Shown here piece by piece: positions 10,252 through 17,046 of a DNA stretch of 64,000 nt (position 1 is its first letter; the number at the start of each line of letters is the position of its first letter). The stretch comes from Wocania arenilitoris (GTDB lineage Bacteria > Bacteroidota > Bacteroidia > Flavobacteriales > Flavobacteriaceae). The notes beneath the pieces are model-generated. The model did not search any database, was not told where the DNA came from, and worked only from the letters and a program-made list of their open reading frames with translations. Where the stretch lies: NCBI RefSeq assembly GCF_021728535.1, contig NZ_JAKKDU010000015.1:34889-98888 (forward strand), given 5' to 3'. Made by a program: the position numbers and the translations under genes.

Positions 10252-10815
10252 ATGAGTAACAATAATTTAAACGATTTGTTTGAAAATCTAGAAAACAGGT
10301 TTGATGTTGAAACACCTAATTTAGGTCATCAACAACGTTTTTTTAATAAGTTAGTTAAGCAAAATAAAAACAATGAAGTTTATATTAAAACTTTAACTTC
10401 TAAGAGCAAACTCTGGAAGCCATTTATAGGAATTGCAGCCTCTTTTGCTTTACTTGTTTCAGTATTTGTATTTATAAATCAACATAATTCACAAATAGAT
10501 TTATCTGAAATTTCACCTGAAATGGCACAAACACAAACTGTATTTACTACTATGTTTAATAATGAATTAAGTAAAATAAACAGTGAAGAAATGCCAGAGT
10601 ACCAAGATTTAATTGTAGATGCGCTTTACAATATTAAAGTTATTGAAGAAGATTACAATCAGTTAATTATTGGATTAAATGAAAATCCTAATGATCAATT
10701 AATTATGTCGGCAATGATTTTAAACTTTCAAAGCAGAATAGACATCCTGCAAGACGTTATGCAAGAAATAGAAAAAGCAGAAAAATCAACAAAAAACGAA
10801 CCTAATATTATATAA
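10252..10815 (+). CDS. single-pass membrane protein, candidate anti-sigma factor
   Basis: A 187-residue protein with a hydrophilic N-terminal ~60 residues, one transmembrane helix (about 62-82, FIGIAASFALLVSVFVFI) and a C-terminal domain outside the cytoplasm. This layout and its position directly behind an ECF sigma gene are those of anti-sigma factors. No zinc-binding HxxxCxxC motif of the ZAS type is visible, so the N-terminal domain is of another type or the role differs. It shares a transcript with the sigma gene and lies 53 bases before the head-GIN gene. Confidence 0.6.
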   Translation: MSNNNLNDLFENLENRFDVETPNLGHQQRFFNKLVKQNKNNEVYIKTLTSKSKLWKPFIGIAASFALLVSVFVFINQHNSQIDLSEISPEMAQTQTVFTTMFNNELSKINSEEMPEYQDLIVDALYNIKVIEEDYNQLIIGLNENPNDQLIMSAMILNFQSRIDILQDVMQEIEKAEKSTKNEPNII

Positions 10816-10868
10816 CATTTAAAATCAATTTTTTTCGCTAAAGCGGAAAAGTAAAAAGCCTAAACAAA

Positions 10869-11597
10869 ATGAAAAAAATAATTACAACATCAATTTTTGC
10901 ATTATTATTAGTTACAGCTACTAATGCCCAAAACTGGGGAAAGAAAAAAATTAAAGGAAACGGCAACGTTACTACTGAAACAAGAACAACTGGAGATTAT
11001 GACGGTATTAAATGCGCGGGATCTATGGATTTTATATTAGTTTCTGGTAAAGAAGGGCAAATTAAGATAGAAGGCGAATCAAATTTACTTGAATATATAG
11101 TAACCGAAATAAAAGACAAAAAACTTATTGTAAAAGTAAAAAAAGGAGTAAATATAAGCTCTAGTAAAAATAAAGGAATTAAAATAACTATTCCTTTTAA
11201 AGATATTAATAATGTATCTCTTGCAGGATCAGGCGATGTGGTAAGTCAAGACCAAATAATTACTAATAACCTAAACGTATCATTAGCTGGTTCCGGTGAT
11301 ATTATACTAGATATAAAAACACAATCTGTTAAAGGTGCAGTTGCTGGTTCTGGAGATATTTCTCTAAAAGGAAGCACTAATAAGTTGGTGGCTAAGGTTG
11401 CTGGTTCTGGAGATTTTAATTCGTACGGTTTAAATTCTAATGATGCAGAGGTTTCTGTTGCTGGTTCTGGCGATGTAAAAGTATCTGCTAGTAACAACCT
11501 TAAAGCAAGAGTTGCTGGTTCTGGTGATGTTACTTACCGTGGTAACCCAAAAGTAGACAAAAAAGTAGCGGGCTCTGGAGACATTTCGAAAGATTAG
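10869..11597 (+). CDS. exported head-GIN-domain protein (DUF2807)
   Basis: A 242-residue protein with a signal peptide (MKKIITTSIFALLLVTATNAQ). The body is a beta-helical head-GIN domain: the motif AGSGD recurs seven times between about residues 118 and 240, at intervals of roughly 15-25 residues, which suits one turn per coil. A basic patch (KKIKGNGNV) follows the signal peptide. DUF2807 proteins are secreted or surface proteins of unknown function, common in Bacteroidota. It is the last gene of the sigma-factor operon and ends at a strong hairpin. Confidence 0.85.
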   Translation: MKKIITTSIFALLLVTATNAQNWGKKKIKGNGNVTTETRTTGDYDGIKCAGSMDFILVSGKEGQIKIEGESNLLEYIVTEIKDKKLIVKVKKGVNISSSKNKGIKITIPFKDINNVSLAGSGDVVSQDQIITNNLNVSLAGSGDIILDIKTQSVKGAVAGSGDISLKGSTNKLVAKVAGSGDFNSYGLNSNDAEVSVAGSGDVKVSASNNLKARVAGSGDVTYRGNPKVDKKVAGSGDISKD

Positions 11598-11612
11598 TCT
11601 TAAACAAATCAT

Positions 11613-11645
11613 AAAAAAGGCGATACAAATTGTATCGCTTTTTTT
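11613..11645. terminator. bidirectional Rho-independent terminator
   Basis: The stem GCGATACAA/TTGTATCGC is flanked by an A tract and a T tract. It lies between the convergent head-GIN and MFS genes and can serve both. Confidence 0.88.
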
Positions 11646-11651
11646 ATGCCA

Positions 11652-12995
11652 TTATTTTTTTATTTCTTGTTTTGGCACTCTAAATAACAAAATAATTCCA
11701 CCTAAAAAGAAAATAAACAAGAATAGAATTCCGTTTCTCATACTTCCCGTTATTTGGTCTATAAATGCGAAAATTACCATACCTATAACAATACCTATTT
11801 TTTCGGCTACATCATAAAAGCTAAAAAAAGACGTAGTATCATCGGTTTCTGGTAAAAATTTAGAATAGGTTGATCTCGCTAAGGCTTGAATACCACCCAT
11901 TACTAAACCAACTACTGATGCCGCAATATAAAACTGAATTGGTGTTTGCATAAAATAAGCGTAAAAACATAGGCACATCCAAATACCATTTATTGCAATA
12001 AGCGTTTTTATATTTCCATATTTATTTGAAGCTCTTGATGTTAATATAGCACCAAAAACAGCAACTATTTGTATTACTAAAATACTAATAATTAAACCCA
12101 TTGTTTTTTCGCTATCTCCCCCCCAATCAATCTCTTCTTCACCAAAATAAACTGCTACTAGCATAATGGTTTGTACGGCCATACTAAATACAAAAAACGC
12201 ATACAAATACCGTTTTAATCTTAAGTTTTGTTTGAGTTGTTTCCAAACTAGCTTTAATTCTTTTAAGCCATTAAAAATAACAGCTCGTGTTACTTTATGA
12301 CCAGAAGACATACCTTTTGGTAAATAATAAAATGAGTACTGACTAAATAAAGCCCACCAAATACCAACGGTTACAAATGAATATCTCATAGCTACTTGAG
12401 CCGCTGTCTCTATAACTTCTCCATTTTCAGCAAGCTTATCCTTTAATGAGAAAACATCAGGATACATAGTCATAGCTAAATTTAAAATTAGTAATAACAC
12501 ACTACCAATATATCCCATAGAAAAACCTTTAGCACTAATGGCATCCTGCTGCTCTTCAAAAGCTATATCTGGCAAGTAAGAATTGTAAAATACCAAACTC
12601 CCCCAATACCCAATAAGTCCCATAAAATAAAACAACAAGCTTAAATGGATATTTTCTATACTAAACCAATACAGACCAATACACCCAACACTTCCTAGAT
12701 AACAAAAGAATTTTAAAAAGTTTTTCTTGTTTCCAACATAATCTGCAATACCAGACAAAATTGGTGACGTAAAAGCTACTACCAAAAACGTAAATGCAGT
12801 AACAAAAGTTATTAGAGCAGTACTTTTAAAGTCCATCCCAAAAGCTTGAACATTTTTAGTTTCTGATATAAATAGTGATGAATAAAAAATCGGGAATATC
12901 GATGATGCTATGGTAAGCGTATAAACGGAATTTGCCCAATCGTAAAACGCCCAAGCATTAAGAAGTTTTTCACTCCCTTTTTTAAGTTGATTCAT
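11652..12995 (-). CDS. MFS transporter, UMF1/Atg22-like family
   Basis: A 447-residue membrane protein with about 12 transmembrane helices. The N-terminal motif NAWAFYDWANSVY is the hallmark of the UMF1 (Atg22-like) branch of the major facilitator superfamily. Fungal Atg22 exports amino acids from the vacuole; bacterial substrates are mostly unknown. A soluble loop near residues 180-205 divides the bundle. It is a single gene, convergent with the sigma operon, and its stop codon lies within a few bases of the shared terminator. No substrate can be assigned. Confidence 0.85.
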   Translation of the reverse strand: MNQLKKGSEKLLNAWAFYDWANSVYTLTIASSIFPIFYSSLFISETKNVQAFGMDFKSTALITFVTAFTFLVVAFTSPILSGIADYVGNKKNFLKFFCYLGSVGCIGLYWFSIENIHLSLLFYFMGLIGYWGSLVFYNSYLPDIAFEEQQDAISAKGFSMGYIGSVLLLILNLAMTMYPDVFSLKDKLAENGEVIETAAQVAMRYSFVTVGIWWALFSQYSFYYLPKGMSSGHKVTRAVIFNGLKELKLVWKQLKQNLRLKRYLYAFFVFSMAVQTIMLVAVYFGEEEIDWGGDSEKTMGLIISILVIQIVAVFGAILTSRASNKYGNIKTLIAINGIWMCLCFYAYFMQTPIQFYIAASVVGLVMGGIQALARSTYSKFLPETDDTTSFFSFYDVAEKIGIVIGMVIFAFIDQITGSMRNGILFLFIFFLGGIILLFRVPKQEIKK

Positions 12996-13098
12996 AAAAA
13001 GTATTTAGCTTTAATAAATAAACTTTTATCACATGATTGATGAGATCCCAACCTGCATTGGGATTATTAAAACAAGACATTATCATTTCTTATTTTAA

Positions 13099-13129
13099 TA
13101 AAAAAAGCTGCTCTTTTTATGAGCAGCTT
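13099..13129 (-). terminator. Rho-independent terminator of the M48 gene
   Basis: On the minus strand a nine-base stem (AAGCTGCTC/GAGCAGCTT) with a seven-base loop is followed by a T run. It starts about 37 bases after the M48 stop codon. Confidence 0.88.
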
Positions 13130-13165
13130 CTAAGGTAATCAAATATTTTAAAAAAGATAAATTTA

Positions 13166-13981
13166 TTATCTGAATGATGTTACACCAAACTTTTTAGCTT
13201 CATCTTTTGCTTTAGGTGCCAATGCTTTTAAGTTTGCAATACGCGAATCGTTTGATGGATGTGTGCTTAAAATTTCTGGTGGTACTTGTCCGCTACTATT
13301 AGCTTTCATACGTTTCCATAATTCGGCAGCTTCATCTGGGTTATATCCAGCAACAGCCATTAAATACAATCCTATTTTATCAGCCTCAGTTTCATGGCTC
13401 CTGCTAAAAGGTAACATTACACCAACTTGAGAACCAACTCCATAATATTGGTTAAAAGCATTTCTAGATTTTTCATCTTTAATAGCAACATTCCCAGCAA
13501 TAGCAACACCTGCTTGTAAATAAGCTGCACTCATACGCTGTTGACCATGATTAGCTAAAGCATGAGCCACTTCGTGACCCATAATAGCTGCAACGCCTGT
13601 TTCACTTTTAGCAATGGGTAATATTCCAGTATAAAAAACAATTTTACCGCCAGGCATACACCAAGCATTTACTGTTTTATCATCAACTAAATTATATTCC
13701 CATTTGTAATCTTTTAAATATCCTTGATACCCATTTGCGTTTAACCAACGCTCTGCAGCAACAGCGATACGTTGTCCTACACGCTTAATCATTTCTGCAT
13801 CTTTTGTTCCTGTTAACACTTTATTTTCAGTTAAAAACTGATCGTATTGAGCAAAAGCCGTTGGAAATAACTGAGAATTTGGCACTAACGCCATGGTTTT
13901 TTTTCCTGTAAATGGGTTTTCAGCACACGAAAAAATCAATAATGCTATCCCAAATAGTGCTAGTATATTTTTTAGTTTCAT
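13166..13981 (-). CDS. M48-family zinc metalloprotease, lipoprotein
   Basis: A 271-residue periplasmic or membrane-anchored protease related to BepA/LoiP. The lipobox is LIFSC with C19 as the lipidated residue. The zinc site is H136-E-V-A-H140, with the third ligand in HETEAD (E199). BepA has C-terminal TPRs and this one does not, so it resembles LoiP or small M48 proteins. Such proteases take part in outer-membrane protein quality control. It is monocistronic, with its own terminator. Confidence 0.9.
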   Translation of the reverse strand: MKLKNILALFGIALLIFSCAENPFTGKKTMALVPNSQLFPTAFAQYDQFLTENKVLTGTKDAEMIKRVGQRIAVAAERWLNANGYQGYLKDYKWEYNLVDDKTVNAWCMPGGKIVFYTGILPIAKSETGVAAIMGHEVAHALANHGQQRMSAAYLQAGVAIAGNVAIKDEKSRNAFNQYYGVGSQVGVMLPFSRSHETEADKIGLYLMAVAGYNPDEAAELWKRMKANSSGQVPPEILSTHPSNDSRIANLKALAPKAKDEAKKFGVTSFR

Positions 13982-14153
13982 TATTTATAGGGTTTAAATA
14001 TTTTATAAAAATACAAAAATTGTACCTTTAATTTTTTAGACACAACGTTTATTAAATGGTCACATAAAATTTTAAAGCTTATCTCTTTTATTTTGTTAAG
14101 TTTTTAAATAGTGTTCGACCAATATTAAAAACCTCAATTATTCAAAACTTCAT

Positions 14154-14636
14154 ATGAAAAAGTTATTATTATTTTGCATAACTACCATGTTTATTAGCTG
14201 TAACAGTTCTGCTCAAAAAAAAGAGGACAAAAAACCAAAAACCTTTAAAGTTATTAAAAGTGAAAGTGAATGGAAAGCTGAATTATCTCCTGAAGCTTTT
14301 TACGTTTTACGAAAAGCGGGAACTGAGCGCCCATTTACCAGCCCTTTAAATAAAAACTATAAAGAAGGTACCTATCAATGTGCTGGTTGCAATACACCCT
14401 TGTTTAAAAGTAAACATAAATTTGATTCTGGTAGCGGTTGGCCTAGTTTTGATAGAGAAATAAAAGGTAATGTAAGTTTTTCTACAGATTACGATTTAGG
14501 CTATGCTAGAACTGAGGAGCATTGTGCTACCTGTGGTGGACATTTAGGGCATGTTTTTAACGACGGACCAAAAAATACTACAGGAAAAAGACACTGCATT
14601 AATGGAGTTTCTCTAAAATTTGTTCCAGAAAAGTAA
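14154..14636 (+). CDS. msrB: peptide-methionine (R)-S-oxide reductase, lipoprotein
   Basis: A 160-residue enzyme that reduces methionine-R-sulfoxide in proteins. Zinc ligands are C76/C79 (CAGC) and C124/C127 (CATC). GSGWPSF and the catalytic cysteine C148 in RHCINGVSL are intact. The N-terminus MKKLLLFCITTMFISC is a lipoprotein signal with C16 as the acylation site, so the enzyme acts in the periplasm, unlike cytoplasmic MsrB. A resolving cysteine near the N-terminus of the domain is not obvious. It is a single gene next to an IS remnant. Confidence 0.93.
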   Translation: MKKLLLFCITTMFISCNSSAQKKEDKKPKTFKVIKSESEWKAELSPEAFYVLRKAGTERPFTSPLNKNYKEGTYQCAGCNTPLFKSKHKFDSGSGWPSFDREIKGNVSFSTDYDLGYARTEEHCATCGGHLGHVFNDGPKNTTGKRHCINGVSLKFVPEK

Positions 14637-14660
14637 AGCATCAAATTTCAACAATGAACT

Positions 14661-14685
14661 ACCCCGCAGCAAGCTGACGAGGTAT
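14661..14685. repeat. IS end hairpin, copy 1
   Basis: It reads CCCCGCAGC-AA-GCTGACGAGG. GCAGC pairs with GCTG(A)C, with an extra A compared with the other copy. It begins eight bases beyond the restored transposase stop codon. Confidence 0.65.
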
Positions 14686-14690
14686 CAGAA

Positions 14691-15139
14691 TTACTCAAAT
14701 AACCTTAACTGGCTTGAGTGAATCTGTTTATACTCTTTTTGTTTTCCTTGGTTTTTCAAATATGCAATTATAACCTCTTATTAGCGTACTGATCAACAGT
14801 ATTAACATAATAACCATCTGACCAAAATTGACCTCCCCATAATTGTTCCTTTACTTCTGGATGAAATCGAAAAACTTCACGTGCTATTATACTTTTTACT
14901 GTTTGAACTATTTGCTTTGGTGAATACATCGGTACGCTCTGAACTAAAAAATGAACATGATTCTCATCCAATCCAACCTCCACAAAATATATGTCATATC
15001 GAAATTCTATCTCTGAACATGTTTGTACAACACATTTACTTACTTCTTCTGTCAAAATTGAGCGCCGATAATTTATTGGACAAACCAAATGGTATAACAA
15101 TAAACTCTTATTGTGTCTCTTGTAGATATGATCACTCAT
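14691..15139 (-). pseudogene. tnpA: IS200/IS605 family transposase TnpA, frameshifted
   Basis: The intact reading frame begins MSDHIYKRHNKSLL at 15139 (an in-frame ATG at 15154 is possible). It includes the HUH metal site HVHFLVQ and KSIIAREVF, then stops at 14768 after VDQYANKRL. In the next frame the missing end follows at once: IIAYLKNQGKQKEY and then a stop at 14691-14693. YLKNQG holds the expected catalytic tyrosine. Adding one G between the AAG and AGG codons (near 14783) would restore one continuous protein of normal length (~149 residues), with E-V in place of R-L. The loss of one base therefore removes the catalytic helix. A sequencing error is the alternative. Confidence 0.85.
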
Positions 15140-15204
15140 AAATCCAATATACACTTTTTCAAAGTGTTTTGAAAAACCATCCGTTTTTCAAACTTTTCCT
15201 TTGA

Positions 15205-15228
15205 ACCCCGCAGCAAGCTGCGAGGAAT
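15205..15228. repeat. IS end hairpin, copy 2
   Basis: It reads CCCCGCAGC-AA-GCTGCGAGG, a near-perfect hairpin matching copy 1 except for one base. It lies about 50 bases before the channel gene and 65 bases upstream of the transposase start. Confidence 0.65.
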
Positions 15229-15265
15229 TCTTTAGATTAAAAATTAGAAAAACAAAATCTTTTAC

Positions 15266-15273
15266 TACTTTTG
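15266..15273 (+). promoter_or_regulatory. candidate -7 element (TAnnTTTG)
   Basis: TACTTTTG matches the Bacteroidota -7 consensus and lies six bases before ATG 15279. Transcription from it would start at or next to the start codon, giving a leaderless message. No good -33 TTG is seen at the usual spacing, so the call is weak. Confidence 0.3.
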
Positions 15274-15278
15274 AGTTT

Positions 15279-16148
15279 ATGAGTAAATACACAAGAAACA
15301 AATGGCGACTAAAACTTCATGAAATTATTTATGAGGCTGACACTCCAGAGGGTAAGCTGTTCGATGTGGTTTTACTAATTACCATTCTAGCTAGTATTTT
15401 ACTGGTCATGCTAGAAAGTGTTAATAGCATTGATAAAAACTTTCATAATTTTCTAAATATTTCAGAATGGGTTATTACCATATTATTTACTATTGAATAT
15501 ATCGCAAGAATTTTAACTGTTAGAAAACCTTTAAAGTACATTTTTAGTTTTTATGGTGTTATAGATTTATTATCAACCATTCCTAAATACATTTCATTAA
15601 TCGTTGGTGGTGTACATGCGCTTGCTGCTTTACGTGCTTTACGATTATTGCGTGTTTTTAGAATATTAAAGCTAGCTAGATATTTGGGTGCATCAAACAA
15701 TCTGGTAAATGCATTAAAAGCTAGTAAAGCAAAAATATCTGTATTCTTATTTGCAGTTATTATTGTTGCTATTATTTTAGGTACTATTATGTATTTAGTT
15801 GAAGGTGAAGAAAACGGTTTTACCAACATCCCTAAAAGTGTCTATTGGTGTATTGTAACCCTTACAACTGTGGGCTTTGGAGATATTGCACCGCAAACAC
15901 CTTTAGGTCAATTTATTGCCTCGTTAGTTATGATTTTAGGTTATGGCATTATTGCTGTACCAACTGGTATTGTCTCTGCCGAATATACTAATCAAAACAA
16001 ATCTGATAAAGCAAAAGAATCTAATAATGAAGAAAAAGAGGAACCTGTTCATCTTAACTCGCAATGTTGTGTAAATTGTTTATCAGAAAAGCATCAAGAT
16101 GATGCTAAATTCTGCTTTAAATGTGGTTGTGAATTAAACCATGACTAA
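15279..16148 (+). CDS. voltage-gated K+ channel with C-terminal zinc ribbon
   Basis: A 289-residue six-TM channel from ATG 15279. An upstream in-frame ATG at 15201 lies inside the IS hairpin region and gives an unrelated extension, so I reject it. S4 has regularly spaced arginines (RALRLLRVFRILKLAR). The pore filter is TTVGFGD, the K+-selective signature, followed by the S6 helix. The end of the protein has two cysteine pairs, CVNC and CFKCGC, about 17 residues apart, which forms a small zinc ribbon not usual in this family. It may sense metal or redox state, which is inference. It overlaps miaA by eight bases. Confidence 0.9.
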   Translation: MSKYTRNKWRLKLHEIIYEADTPEGKLFDVVLLITILASILLVMLESVNSIDKNFHNFLNISEWVITILFTIEYIARILTVRKPLKYIFSFYGVIDLLSTIPKYISLIVGGVHALAALRALRLLRVFRILKLARYLGASNNLVNALKASKAKISVFLFAVIIVAIILGTIMYLVEGEENGFTNIPKSVYWCIVTLTTVGFGDIAPQTPLGQFIASLVMILGYGIIAVPTGIVSAEYTNQNKSDKAKESNNEEKEEPVHLNSQCCVNCLSEKHQDDAKFCFKCGCELNHD

Positions 16149-17046
16149 ATTTTTAATTTCCATTGTTGGTCCTACTGCCATTGGCAAAACAGCTTTAAGC
16201 ATTAAGCTGGCACAACATTATAACACAGATATTATTTCTGCTGATTCCAGACAGTTTTTTAAAGAAATGCAAATTGGAACTGCTGCTCCAACAAAAGAAG
16301 AATTAACAGCTGCGAAACATCATTTTATTCATCATAAATCTGTTCAAGATCATTATAACGTTGGTGCTTTTGAAAAAGATGCTTTACGCTTTTTAAACAT
16401 ACTTTTTAAAACTAAAAATGTGGTTATTATGGTTGGAGGTTCTGGCTTGTATGTAGATGCTGTTACTAAAGGTTTAGATGATTTTCCAGAAGTTGATAAA
16501 ACTATCCGTAAATCATTAAACACAGATTTAAAAACTAAAGGGCTAGAACATTTACAAAACCAATTAAAAGCACTTGATGAAGCAACATACAATTCCATTG
16601 CTATAGATAATCCTCATCGTGTAATTCGTGCCCTAGAAATTTGTTTAGGTTCAGGCAAACCCTATTCTTCATTTATAAATAAAGAGAAAAATAAACGCCA
16701 TTTTAAAACCATTACAATTGGCTTGAAAGCTGACCGCGAAATTATTTATAACCGTATAAATCAACGTGTGGATTTTATGGTTGATAGCGGGTTACTTGAA
16801 GAAGTAAAAAACCTATTACCTTTTCAAGAATTAAATGCATTAAATACAGTAGGTTATAAAGAATTATTCAATTACTTAAATGGAGAGTGGACTTTAGATT
16901 TTGCAATTTCAGAAATTAAAAAAAATACACGCCGTTTTGCAAAACGACAGCTAACGTGGTTTAAAAGAAACGAAAACACCCTATGGTTTGATTATTTATC
17001 AAATACTGATAATATTATCAACTCTATTGAAAAAGAAATGGGTTAA
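16141..17046 (+). CDS. miaA: tRNA dimethylallyltransferase
   Basis: A 301-residue enzyme that adds a dimethylallyl group to A37 of tRNAs reading UNN codons. The P-loop is GPTAIGKTAL at the N-terminus. DSRQFF, the GGSGLYVDA motif and the C-terminal RRFAKRQLTWFKR are all diagnostic. It starts inside the end of the channel gene (overlap 16141-16148), so the two are translationally coupled. Its stop codon overlaps that of the convergent parC by four bases. Confidence 0.96.
   Translation: MTKFLISIVGPTAIGKTALSIKLAQHYNTDIISADSRQFFKEMQIGTAAPTKEELTAAKHHFIHHKSVQDHYNVGAFEKDALRFLNILFKTKNVVIMVGGSGLYVDAVTKGLDDFPEVDKTIRKSLNTDLKTKGLEHLQNQLKALDEATYNSIAIDNPHRVIRALEICLGSGKPYSSFINKEKNKRHFKTITIGLKADREIIYNRINQRVDFMVDSGLLEEVKNLLPFQELNALNTVGYKELFNYLNGEWTLDFAISEIKKNTRRFAKRQLTWFKRNENTLWFDYLSNTDNIINSIEKEMG

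Larger units (their letters stand above)
14661..15228 (-). mobile_element. IS200/IS605-type insertion element remnant
   Basis: The element has one transposase gene and near-identical subterminal hairpins at both ends (14661-14685 and 15205-15228) in the same orientation. Such an arrangement is used by HUH transposases of the IS200/IS605 class, which recognise end hairpins and leave no terminal inverted repeats. The transposase is frameshifted, so the copy is probably immobile unless helped in trans. Exact outer ends cannot be set without an empty-site comparison. Confidence 0.7.

Noticed and set aside
11230..11590. Repeated GCTGGTTCTGG DNA as a tandem repeat element
   Set aside because: The repetition follows the AGSGD protein motif of the head-GIN fold, with drifting DNA between units.
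15201..15278. N-terminal extension of the K+ channel from ATG 15201
   Set aside because: The additional 26 residues are coded by IS end sequence and look unlike any channel N-terminus; ATG 15279 gives a normal start.
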